Assembly: GCA_964565665.1 (NCBI GenBank) | Contig: CAZMFZ010000127.1 | Coordinates: 1 to 9,364, forward strand | Direction: 5' to 3' | Origin: CAZMFZ01 sp964565665 | GTDB lineage: Bacteria > Bacteroidota > Bacteroidia > Cytophagales > UBA9547 | Length of the DNA: 9,364 nucleotides | Shown here: positions 1-5,664 of the stretch, one piece after another | How positions within the stretch are numbered: position 1 is the stretch's first letter | Layout of the letters: each line of letters starts with the position of its first letter | Program-made: the position numbers and the translations under genes | The notes under the pieces: generated by a model | Databases searched by the model: none | What the model saw: only the letters and a program-made list of their open reading frames with translations | Told to the model about the DNA's origin: nothing

Positions 1-358
1 ATATTATGCCAACGAAAATGGGGCGTTTAGAATTACAGGAAATGAAATCCAAAAAATAGCTGTAAATCATAAAAAAAATGCCATAGTTGCCATTGGAAGC
101 AGCTCGCACGCCTCTGAAAACGAAGCTCAATTTCTCAAGCAATTTGATATTACTCAACAATTGCAGGCAGGGAGTTCACTTAAATTTTGCTATGTCGCAG
201 ATGGGAAAGCCGATATTTACTACCGTGAAGGCCCAACCATGGAGTGGGACACAGCTGCCGGACATGCCATTGTAGAAAAAGCGGGTGGCAAAGTAAATGG
301 ATTAAGCTACAATAAGCCCAATTTACTTAACGGCAGCTTTTGCTGTTACGGATTCTGA
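1..358 (+). CDS. cysQ: 3'(2'),5'-bisphosphate nucleotidase CysQ, C-terminal part
   Basis: The gene is open at the left edge; reading from base 2 gives 118 codons and a TGA stop at 356-358. The visible part holds the family signature GSSLKFCYVADGKADIY followed by GPTMEWDTAAGHAI. WDTAAGHA is the second metal-binding motif of the inositol-monophosphatase superfamily, and the surrounding wording is that of CysQ rather than SuhB. CysQ enzymes are cytoplasmic, Mg-dependent, and hydrolyse 3'-phosphoadenosine 5'-phosphate to AMP, clearing the by-product of sulfate assimilation. Compared with the usual length of about 250 residues, a little under half of the protein is present; the first metal-binding motif lies outside the window. 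Neighbours to the left are unknown. A hairpin terminator begins 23 bases after the stop. The family call is secure; substrate preference within the family is inferred. Confidence 0.93.
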   Translation, partial: YYANENGAFRITGNEIQKIAVNHKKNAIVAIGSSSHASENEAQFLKQFDITQQLQAGSSLKFCYVADGKADIYYREGPTMEWDTAAGHAIVEKAGGKVNGLSYNKPNLLNGSFCCYGF

Positions 359-381
359 ATTGTCAATTGCCCAAAAATAAT

Positions 382-415
382 AAAGCTCAATATGAGTTTC
401 ATACTGAGCTTTTTT
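382..415. terminator. Shared hairpin terminator between convergent cysQ and cold-shock gene
   Basis: AAAGCTCA (382-389) pairs with TGAGCTTT (405-412), and TATGA (391-395) pairs with TCATA (399-403) around a GTT loop. Read on the plus strand there is one A/C mismatch (390/404) and the stem runs into six T. Read on the minus strand the same position becomes a G-U pair, giving an unbroken 14-pair stem, followed by ATTATTTTTGG. It can therefore end transcripts of both convergent genes. Confidence 0.85.
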
Positions 416-442
416 GTGTGGCAGGCACTTAACAGATACGTA

Positions 443-637
443 TTAATTAGCTACACGCACATTTACTGCGTTTAGACCTTTTTTACCTTCTTTAAGTTCA
501 AAAGTAACATCGTCATTTTCACGGATACGGTCTACTAAACCCGATACGTGCACGAAGTACTCTTTGTCTGAACCTGATTCTTTAACGAAACCAAAACCTT
601 TCGTTTCATTAAAGAATTTTACTTTACCTTCTTTCAT
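443..637 (-). CDS. cspA: Cold-shock domain protein (CspA family)
   Basis: This is a 64-residue protein made of a single cold-shock domain (an OB fold that binds single-stranded RNA and DNA). Both RNA-binding motifs are present: RNP1 KGFGFV at residues 13-18 and RNP2 YFVHVS at 27-32. The N-terminal MKEGKVKFFNETKGFGF is the usual form in Bacteroidota. The length fits the family (64-70). Such proteins act as cytoplasmic RNA chaperones that melt mRNA secondary structure, either on cold shock or constitutively. The start codon (637-635) is preceded by A/T-rich sequence without a Shine-Dalgarno motif, typical of the phylum. I found no strong promoter: CAATTTTA at 666-673 is a one-mismatch match to the -7 element on the minus strand, without a clear -33 partner. 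Whether this copy is cold-inducible cannot be told from the sequence; the cspA symbol is by family only. Confidence 0.93.
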   Translation of the reverse strand: MKEGKVKFFNETKGFGFVKESGSDKEYFVHVSGLVDRIRENDDVTFELKEGKKGLNAVNVRVAN

Positions 638-761
638 TGTAAATAATTGTGATTATGATAAGGCACAATTTTACATCTAATTATTTATATATACTAATAA
701 ATAAATTGTTATCAAATATTTTTTTTAAGTATTTTTAGTGTGTTTGCTCGTATTATTAATC

Positions 762-793
762 AAAAAAGCCCTTCTGCATGGCAAAAAGGCTTT
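762..793 (-). terminator. Rho-independent terminator for the 132-residue exported protein gene
   Basis: On the minus strand, bases 793-765 fold into a 13-pair stem with a CAT loop (AAAGCC at one end, GGCTTT at the other). Two of the pairs are G-U on this strand; they would be C/A mismatches on the plus strand, so the structure is suited to the minus-strand RNA. Six T follow at once (767-762). It lies 60 bases after the stop of the upstream gene. Confidence 0.87.
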
Positions 794-800
794 CGTTTTA

Positions 801-840
801 TTCAAACCACTTAATCAAACCAGCCTAAGCTTGGTTTGAA
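801..840 (-). repeat. Octamer TCAAACCA in two direct copies plus one inverted copy
   Basis: TCAAACCA occurs at 802-809 and 815-822, and its complement TGGTTTGA at 832-839. In minus-strand RNA the inverted copy can pair either with the near copy (8 pairs, 9-base loop) or with the far copy (9 pairs, 22-base loop). The two hairpins exclude each other. They sit in the 3' untranslated region just before the terminator at 762-793. Confidence 0.7.
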
Positions 841-853
841 ATCTTAAAATATC

Positions 854-1252
854 TTAGTTTTTTGCAGATTTCAAATTGCCAATTTTTACTTGTAAGTTTT
901 TTACGTCAAATCCTGTTTCATTGTTCAATCCAACTTGCATAGCCTTTATATATTGTGCCATTGCCTTTTCAGGTTGATTGCTCAAAATTAAATAATCGCC
1001 TTTCACTTCCAAATTGTAAGCCGTTTCTTTTATACTTACCGATTTTTCAAGCCATTCTGAAGCTTGAGTCAAATTTGTTTTTTTATCAACACAAATAGCC
1101 GCTGCCATAGCCAAAGCTTTCCAATCGTCTGGTGAAGCATTTTCTACTATTTGTCTTGATTTTAAAGTAGTTTTGTTGTCTTTCTGACCTGCAAATGCTG
1201 CTGAACTTATGGCCACAAGTGCCATTACTGCAATTTTAACGATAGTTTTCAT
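854..1252 (-). CDS. Exported protein of unknown function, 132 residues, with a helical-repeat-like C-terminal half
   Basis: Residues 1-21 form a signal peptide: Lys at 2 and 6, a hydrophobic core from about 7 to 20, and AFA before Gly22 as a signal peptidase I site. There is no lipobox Cys, so the mature protein (about 111 residues) is probably periplasmic. Residues 42-108 look like paired helices of the TPR type: an element around SEWLEKSV, then YLILSNQPEKAMAQYIKAM, which fits the TPR pattern of small and large residues. The order DDW-ALAMAAAICVD-NLTQASEWLEKSV resembles, from memory, the C-terminal tail of Bacteroidota DUF2911 proteins, but the DUF2911 domain itself is missing. The gene has its own promoter (1302-1329) and terminator (762-793), so it is probably transcribed alone. 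No function can be assigned; the TPR-like reading is moderately supported. Confidence 0.85.
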   Translation of the reverse strand: MKTIVKIAVMALVAISSAAFAGQKDNKTTLKSRQIVENASPDDWKALAMAAAICVDKKTNLTQASEWLEKSVSIKETAYNLEVKGDYLILSNQPEKAMAQYIKAMQVGLNNETGFDVKNLQVKIGNLKSAKN

Positions 1253-1640
1253 TGTCTTATTGTTTTTGAGTTTAAAATAATTTTAGTTTTAATTAATGGC
1301 TCAAAACTAAGAAGATATCTTAAACGCAAGTTTTTTATTAGACAAACTACCTATTGCTGCCTCTATAATTTAATTTTGGGAGTATTTTATGTTTTTAATT
1401 CCTGCAAAATGCAGTTGGTTGGTAGCAAACTGTTTTTTGTCGTTACAGTAGAAAACAATATTAATAAACCTTAAATTTGATATGGTTTTATATTAAAAAC
1501 ATACGAATTTTTATCATATTTATTCTTTATTCGCAAAAAAATAAAAAATGCTGCTACTCCTTGCAACTAAATTAAAAGCTGTGCAAGTTAATATAAATAG
1601 AGTAATTGTACTCATTAGAATCGATTTCAATAAAAATTAT
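1253..1640. other. Divergent non-coding region upstream of the sensor kinase gene
   Basis: Besides the minus-strand promoter at 1302-1329, this A/T-rich stretch holds two full -7 matches on the plus strand: TAATTTTG (1371-1378) and TAAATTTG (1472-1479). Neither has a TTG at good distance upstream; the nearest one to the first is only 14 bases away. One of them may drive the kinase gene. The reading frame of the kinase is open back to an ATG at 1548, but these 31 codons look non-coding. ACTGT/ACAGT (about 1430-1450) and GAGTA/TACTC (1600-1613) are short inverted repeats of doubtful meaning. No RNA gene was recognised. Confidence 0.5.
1302..1329 (-). promoter_or_regulatory. Bacteroidota-type promoter for the 132-residue exported protein gene
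   Basis: On the minus strand TTG (1329-1327) is followed after 17 bases by TAGTTTTG (1309-1302), a full match to the Bacteroidota -7 element TAnnTTTG. The start of transcription would lie near 1296, giving a leader of about 44 bases. The spacing is at the short end of the accepted range. Confidence 0.6.
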
Positions 1641-2741
1641 ATGGTTTTCAACCCGATAGTAAATTTTATACTTAAAAACCCAATACTAAGGCATTCTGTA
1701 TTTTGGTTTTCTTATGGGCTGCTCAATATTTCACAAACCGGAATAATGGAAGAAATAGACCTTGTGCTCGAAACACAGGTATTTCTATGTTTGCTGCCAG
1801 TGAAAATGTGTTTCACTTATATTGTTATTTATGTTCTATTCCCCAGATTATTGTTGATAGGCAAAGTATTTGCCTATTTGTTGGGGATATTGCTCCTCAT
1901 GCCCTTCGCTATATTGGCACAAAGGGCAAGTGCACATTTTATTATATACCCAATTTTTCATCTTGAAAGTATTACAAAAGGATTTTTATGTTTAGAATGC
2001 TTATTGTATGGGTTCTTTACTTTCTTATTTATATTTGGTTATGCAACTTCCCTTAATGTATTCAAACATTGGTATTTAGATCAAAAAGCGGCTCAAAAAC
2101 TTCAAAAAGAGAAGCTTGAAGCAGAATTGAAGTTTCTAAAAGCCCAGATTCACCCCCATTTTTTATTCAATACTCTTAATAATTTGTACGCACTTGCCCT
2201 AAAAAAATCAGACAAAGCACCAGAAATGGTATTAAAGTTATCTGATTTGCTCAATTATATGCTTTATGAGTGCAATGCAGAGCAAGTAGTATTAAGGAAA
2301 GAAATAGAATTGGTGGAAAATTACCTCGAAATTGAAAAATTAAGGTACGGCAACAATTTGAATGTAGAATTTACCAAATCAGGCAATTTTGATTTCACAT
2401 CCATAGCTCCAATGCTTATTTTGCCATTTATTGAAAATGCATTTAAGCATGGGCTGAGCGACCAAATCGACAACTATTTTGTAAAAATAAACGCCATTGT
2501 AAATGCCAAAACTTTTGAATTCACAGTTCAAAACTCAAAAAACAATTTTTATAACAAAATTGATACCCAAAACTATAAAGAAGGAATAGGCTTAAAAAAT
2601 GTAAAGCGGAGATTAGAGCTTCAATATAAAGGCAATTATGAACTTGAAATAATGGAAACCGATACTGAATTTAGTATTAAATTAAAAATAAATATATTAG
2701 ATGTAAAAGGCACCCAATCTAAAACTACAATATTTGCATAG
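1641..2741 (+). CDS. LytS-type membrane sensor histidine kinase
   Basis: The protein has 366 residues from this start. Four hydrophobic segments (about 17-31, 45-68, 70-93 and 114-137) form an inner-membrane sensor without a sizeable outer domain. A helical linker, probably a coiled coil, follows at 145-170. The His_kinase motif QIHPHFLFNTLNNL comes next, with His173 before FLFN as the likely phosphorylated residue. The ATP-binding part has the N box LPFIENAFKHG (Asn266) and the glycine motif EGIGLKNVKRRL (314-325). This is the LytS/YehU architecture, distinct from classical HisKA kinases. An upstream in-frame ATG at 1548 would add 31 residues without similarity to the family, so I prefer 1641, where the protein begins just before its first membrane segment. 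The regulator gene follows 19 bases later and is surely its partner. The signal is unknown. Confidence 0.92.
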   Translation: MVFNPIVNFILKNPILRHSVFWFSYGLLNISQTGIMEEIDLVLETQVFLCLLPVKMCFTYIVIYVLFPRLLLIGKVFAYLLGILLLMPFAILAQRASAHFIIYPIFHLESITKGFLCLECLLYGFFTFLFIFGYATSLNVFKHWYLDQKAAQKLQKEKLEAELKFLKAQIHPHFLFNTLNNLYALALKKSDKAPEMVLKLSDLLNYMLYECNAEQVVLRKEIELVENYLEIEKLRYGNNLNVEFTKSGNFDFTSIAPMLILPFIENAFKHGLSDQIDNYFVKINAIVNAKTFEFTVQNSKNNFYNKIDTQNYKEGIGLKNVKRRLELQYKGNYELEIMETDTEFSIKLKINILDVKGTQSKTTIFA

Positions 2742-2760
2742 CTTAACTTTACAAATTAAA

Positions 2761-3519
2761 ATGAACAAGATACGGTGTATGATAGTAGATGACGAGCCTC
2801 TCGCTATTGAGATTATGGAATCGTACATAAGCCGAATCGAACATCTGGAACTTGTAAAAAAATGCAGCAATGCCATTGATGCTTTTTCAGAATTGCAGAA
2901 ATCACCAATTGATGTGATATTTCTCGACATCCAAATGCCAAAGCTTAGTGGTATCGATTTTTTAAAAACCATCAAAAATCCACCCAAAATTGTATTTACT
3001 ACTGCATATCGAGAATATGCCCTTGAAGGCTATGAATTGGAAGTATTCGATTATTTGCTAAAGCCAATTCCGTTCGAACGTTTCTTAAAAGTGGTAAGCA
3101 AATTGAATCAATCGACTGCCACCACAATTCCACAAATTACAAATACAGCTGAAAAATCTGACTTAGATAATAATGCTTCTAGTAAAGATGAGCCGGGTAA
3201 ATTTATCTATGTGAATGTAGATAAGAAAATGATAAAAATATGCCTAGATGACATATATTATATAGAGAGTTTAAAAGACTATGTGAGGATAAAGACGAAC
3301 GCACCCAAAGATTTGATTACCCATATTCAAATTGGAAAACTGGAAGACAAACTGTACAAACATCAATTTATTAGAATTCACCGTTCATTTTTAATCAACA
3401 AATCTAAAATTGAATTTTTTACGGCTACAGATATTGGTATTGCAGGGGTGGAAATACCCATTGGCAGAAACTATAAAAATGAAGTAATGAAAGCATTAGA
3501 GGCCGAAGGACAGATTTGA
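2761..3519 (+). CDS. LytTR-family DNA-binding response regulator
   Basis: The 252-residue protein has a receiver domain (4-115) and a LytTR DNA-binding domain (about 148-248). Receiver residues are complete: acidic pair Asp10/Asp11 in VDDEP, phosphate acceptor Asp56 in FLDIQMP, Thr81 in FTTAY and Lys101 in LLKPI. The LytTR part shows the usual start FIYVNVDKKMIKI, then DDIYYIESLKDYVRI and FIRIHRSFLIN. A polar linker rich in Thr, Asn and Ser (117-146) joins the two. Phosphorylated by the kinase encoded 19 bases upstream, it should bind pairs of short direct repeats in target promoters. A TTG start at 2734 would overlap the kinase gene, but ATG 2761, preceded by AAATTAAA, is preferred. No target operon adjoins the pair; the next gene is convergent, so the targets are likely elsewhere. 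Confidence 0.94.
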   Translation: MNKIRCMIVDDEPLAIEIMESYISRIEHLELVKKCSNAIDAFSELQKSPIDVIFLDIQMPKLSGIDFLKTIKNPPKIVFTTAYREYALEGYELEVFDYLLKPIPFERFLKVVSKLNQSTATTIPQITNTAEKSDLDNNASSKDEPGKFIYVNVDKKMIKICLDDIYYIESLKDYVRIKTNAPKDLITHIQIGKLEDKLYKHQFIRIHRSFLINKSKIEFFTATDIGIAGVEIPIGRNYKNEVMKALEAEGQI

Positions 3520-3570
3520 TACCATCAGCTTCAAAAATTGGAATTACAGAATTAAAAAACAAGCAATAAA

Positions 3571-3622
3571 AAAAAGTCCCAACCTCGCTCCGATAGCAAT
3601 CGAAATCAAGATGGGACTTTTT
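3571..3622. terminator. Two-sided hairpin terminator with an inner stem, possibly a dispersed repeat
   Basis: AAAAAGTCCCA (3571-3581) pairs perfectly with TGGGACTTTTT (3612-3622), 11 pairs. The 30-base loop contains a second small stem, CGAT (3591-3594) with ATCG (3599-3602). T runs flank the stem in both directions: five T on the plus strand and eight on the minus strand. It sits between the stops of the response regulator (+) and the lipoprotein gene (-), so it can serve both. The loop is unusually long and well formed for a plain terminator. Confidence 0.8.
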
Positions 3623-3644
3623 AACTTTTCTGAATTGCTACGAA

Positions 3645-3815
3645 TTATTTCGCAGTAGTATCAGCCATAGTTGTGTCCATTGGAGCTACAATTGTATCAC
3701 CTGAAACAACAGTAGTGTCAGCAGTAGTGTCAACTACAGTTGTAGACTCTTCTTTTTTTGTACAAGCGAACGCAAGAACGCCAGCTACGAAAAGCAATGC
3801 AAATACTTTTTTCAT
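3645..3815 (-). CDS. Small Thr/Asp-rich putative lipoprotein, 56 residues
   Basis: Reading the minus strand from ATG at 3815-3813 gives 56 codons and a TAA at 3647-3645. The N-terminus MKKVFALLFVAGVLAFAC is a signal sequence with Lys2 and Lys3, a hydrophobic core and Cys18 as the likely lipidation site. The box reads AFAC, looser than the standard L-x-x-C, though such variants are common in Bacteroidota. The mature part begins CTKKEES and is then built almost only of Thr, Asp, Val and Ala, with DTT repeated five times. Such a stretch is probably unstructured and lies in the periplasm or on the membrane surface. The gene has a plausible promoter at 3855-3886 and a strong terminator 23 bases past the stop. 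Similar tiny lipoproteins are frequent in this phylum and are uncharacterised. I assign no function. Coding is supported by signal peptide, composition and flanking signals. Confidence 0.82.
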   Translation of the reverse strand: MKKVFALLFVAGVLAFACTKKEESTTVVDTTADTTVVSGDTIVAPMDTTMADTTAK

Positions 3816-3854
3816 CGTTTTAATTGGTTAAAATGTGTGTAAATACTTCAAGAC

Positions 3855-3886
3855 GTAAAGTAAATAAATTATATTTATCTAACAAA
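3855..3886 (-). promoter_or_regulatory. Probable promoter of the small lipoprotein gene
   Basis: On the minus strand TTTG (3886-3883) is followed after 20 bases by TACTTTAC (3862-3855), which matches TAnnTTTG except at the last two bases. Spacing is ideal for a Bacteroidota promoter. Transcription would start near 3848 with a leader of about 33 bases. No terminator is visible between the der stop (3895) and this site, so read-through from der is also possible. Confidence 0.45.
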
Positions 3887-3894
3887 GAAATATT

Positions 3895-5238
3895 TTATTT
3901 TTCCCTAAACACACAAGTTACAGGCACGCCTTCAAAGCCAAAATGAGCTCTGATGCGGTTTTCTAAAAATCTTTGGTATGATTCACCTATGTATTTTGGC
4001 TTGTTGCAAAAGAAGGCAAAAGTTGGATTTTTTGTAGGCAGTTGTGTGATGTATTTGATTTTTACATACTGTCCGTTCAAAGCTGGAGGTGGCGTGTTGT
4101 CAATATCTTTTTGTAAAAACTCATTCAATTTTGAGGTTGGTATCTTGGTGGTTTTAGTGTTGTACACTTCAATTGCCTTTTCCAATACTTTATGAATGCG
4201 TTGTTTTTCATTCACTGAAATAAAAATAACGGGATAGTAATCGAGTGGAGCCAGCTTTTTGTTGATAAAATCTGTCCATTCTTTGGTGGTTTTAGCAGTT
4301 TTATCGGCTATCAAATCCCATTTATTTACCGCTATTACCACGCCCTTTTTATATTTGGCCGCCAAAGAAATGATATTTTGGTCTTGCGATTCTAAGCCAC
4401 GTGAAGCATCTATCATTATTATACACACATCGGCATTTTCCATTGCCTCAATAGAGCGAAGTACCGAATAAAACTCAATATCTTCTTTTACTGCCGATTT
4501 TTTGCGAATTCCGGCTGTATCTGTAAGTATCAGATTCATTCCATAAGCAGTGTAATGCGTGTCTATAGAATCGCGGGTGGTGCCGGCTATGTCTGTCACT
4601 ATGCTTCTGTCTGTATTCAAAAATACATTTAGCAGAGAAGATTTGCCCACATTAGGGCGACCCAAAATGGCAATTCTTGGTATTTTTTGTTCTTCAAAAG
4701 GAATTACATCACCATTTTCATCCAAATCAGGCTTTTCATCTTCCTTCAAATGTTTTACCACCTCATCGAGCAAATCGCCTGTGCCTGAGCCTGTTTGCGA
4801 TGATACTGGAAATACCTCAGCATCTAACCCTAAAGAATAAAATTCAGAAGCATACTGGTCTTTGGCCGGGTTGTCGGCTTTGTTGGCTATTATATATAGT
4901 GGTTTTTTTGTTTTCCTGATTACTGTGGCAAATTCCTCATCAAGTGGTGTTATTCCTTCCGTCAAATCGACCATGAATAGAATTACGTCCGATTCGTCTA
5001 CAGCCAATTTTACCTGTTTGCGTATTTCACCTTCAAAAATATCGTCAGAACCAACCACATAGCCTCCGGTATCAATTACGGTAAACGATTTGCCATTCCA
5101 TTCGGAAAAGCCATAGTGCCTATCGCGGGTTACACCGCTCACATTGTCCATGATGGCTTTTCGCTCTCCTATCAATCTATTAAAAAAAGTAGATTTGCCC
5201 ACATTCGGACGACCTACAATCGCTACTACATTTGGCAT
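3895..5238 (-). CDS. der: Ribosome-assembly GTPase Der (EngA)
   Basis: The 447-residue protein has the layout unique to Der: two tandem GTPase domains and a C-terminal KH-like domain. Domain 1 has the P-loop GRPNVGKS at 9-16, GVTRD at 35-39, DTGG at 56-59 and NKAD at 119-122. An acidic linker (about 165-185) follows. Domain 2 has GRPNVGKS at 193-200, GTTRD at 219-223, DTAG at 240-243 and NKWD at 305-308. Residues from about 350 form the KH-like part, with YVKIKYITQ and the typical ending RFLENRIRAHFGFEGVPV. All nucleotide-binding motifs are intact and the length is within the family range. Der is an essential cytoplasmic GTPase that assists late assembly of the 50S subunit. It is transcribed divergently from rpsL, with a promoter at 5325-5355. 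The start MPNVVAIVGRPNVGKS is the standard one. Confidence 0.98.
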   Translation of the reverse strand: MPNVVAIVGRPNVGKSTFFNRLIGERKAIMDNVSGVTRDRHYGFSEWNGKSFTVIDTGGYVVGSDDIFEGEIRKQVKLAVDESDVILFMVDLTEGITPLDEEFATVIRKTKKPLYIIANKADNPAKDQYASEFYSLGLDAEVFPVSSQTGSGTGDLLDEVVKHLKEDEKPDLDENGDVIPFEEQKIPRIAILGRPNVGKSSLLNVFLNTDRSIVTDIAGTTRDSIDTHYTAYGMNLILTDTAGIRKKSAVKEDIEFYSVLRSIEAMENADVCIIMIDASRGLESQDQNIISLAAKYKKGVVIAVNKWDLIADKTAKTTKEWTDFINKKLAPLDYYPVIFISVNEKQRIHKVLEKAIEVYNTKTTKIPTSKLNEFLQKDIDNTPPPALNGQYVKIKYITQLPTKNPTFAFFCNKPKYIGESYQRFLENRIRAHFGFEGVPVTCVFREK

Positions 5239-5324
5239 TGGTATTAAATTAATTAGTATAGGAGAATATTTTATACGCTATATTCTTAAGCTAATATCAA
5301 AATATTCAGATGGAATTGCTGTTA

Positions 5325-5355
5325 CAAAGTTAAGGTGTTTTAAAATGGAAAACAT
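5325..5355 (-). promoter_or_regulatory. Promoter of der
   Basis: On the minus strand TAACTTTG (5332-5325) fully matches the Bacteroidota -7 element TAnnTTTG. Twenty bases upstream is ATG (5355-5353), one mismatch from the expected TTG. Transcription would begin near 5318, leaving a leader of about 80 bases before the der start, which contains an AGAATAT/ATATTCT inverted repeat. Confidence 0.6.
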
Positions 5356-5400
5356 TTTTAAGCTTATATAAAGTATTGCTTCTATATAATTACGAAGAAG

Positions 5401-5427
5401 GAAGGTTACCAAGGGTTCGAAACCTTC
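5401..5427. repeat. Hairpin with overlapping near-palindrome upstream of rpsL
   Basis: GAAGGTT (5401-5407) pairs perfectly with AACCTTC (5421-5427) around a 13-base loop. Overlapping it, 5411-5426 reads AAGGGTTCGAAACCTT, a 16-base palindrome centred on TTCGAA with one symmetric mismatch. CGAAG (5393-5397) can also pair with CTTCG (5424-5428). It lies between the der and rpsL promoters, outside both predicted transcripts, so a protein-binding site is more likely than an RNA structure. Confidence 0.55.
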
Positions 5428-5552
5428 GTGGTCATTTAGAAGAATGAAAGCAAAAATTTGTCACTTATATAATATACAGTATATGTTGCCATTTTGGATT
5501 AATAAATAATATAATTATGGGTTCTTGGAGATTATTGCTCTCATTTAAAGAA

Positions 5553-5561
5553 TTATCCACA
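5553..5561 (+). promoter_or_regulatory. Consensus DnaA-box sequence
   Basis: TTATCCACA is an exact match to the DnaA-box consensus. It lies 29 bases upstream of the -33 element of the rpsL promoter. It is single: I see no second box nearby, so this is not a replication origin. DnaA can act as a transcription factor at such sites, but a chance match in A/T-rich DNA cannot be excluded. Confidence 0.4.
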
Positions 5562-5589
5562 CCATGCTCAATATTTTATCTAAACATTT

Positions 5590-5620
5590 TTTGCATTTCA
5601 AATATGTTTTCCTACCTTCG
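5590..5620 (+). promoter_or_regulatory. Promoter of the str operon (rpsL)
   Basis: TTTG (5590-5593), preceded by further T, is followed after 19 bases by TACCTTCG (5613-5620), one mismatch from TAnnTTTG. Element quality and spacing are those of strong Bacteroidota promoters. Transcription should start near 5626, giving a leader of about 38 bases. Confidence 0.78.
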
Positions 5621-5664
5621 CACTCCCATTTTTGAATCATAGTATTTATACATAATTATTAGTA

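Larger units (their letters stand above)
5239..5664. other. Divergent regulatory region between der and rpsL
   Basis: This 426-base stretch codes for no protein that I can support. From left to right it holds: a 7-pair inverted repeat AGAATAT/ATATTCT (5263-5269 and 5280-5286) inside the der leader; the der promoter (5325-5355); a hairpin and near-palindrome at 5401-5427; an odd-centred inverted repeat ATATAC-A-GTATAT (5472-5484); a DnaA-box 9-mer (5553-5561); and the rpsL promoter (5590-5620). The interval between the two promoters, about 235 bases, is long for a simple divergent pair. No tRNA or other RNA gene was recognised. Confidence 0.7.

Noticed and set aside
1548..1640. In-frame N-terminal extension of the sensor kinase from ATG 1548
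   Set aside because: The 31 residues do not resemble the family's N-terminus, and ATG 1641 places the start just before the first membrane segment. Not fully excluded.
2734..2760. TTG start of the response regulator overlapping the kinase stop
   Set aside because: It adds nine residues before the usual MNKIRCMIVDDEP start; ATG 2761 with A-rich sequence before it fits the family better.
5393..5430. GGTTCGAAACC resembles a tRNA T-arm, suggesting a tRNA or tRNA relic
   Set aside because: No acceptor stem, anticodon arm or D-arm can be built around it on either strand, and the loop length is wrong.
5465..5485. CTGTATATTATATAAG on the minus strand looks like an E. coli LexA box
   Set aside because: Only one half-site fits, and LexA operators of Bacteroidota are not expected to follow the E. 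coli consensus; there is no SOS gene nearby.
5444..5509. Short frame of 21 codons starting at an ATG near 5444, after AGAAG
   Set aside because: Composition is that of A/T-rich spacer, with no signal sequence or family resemblance, and no promoter or terminator placed for it.
5553..5561. Replication origin, based on the DnaA box
   Set aside because: A single box without clustered copies, an unwinding element of origin type, or dnaA/gyrB/parA neighbours.
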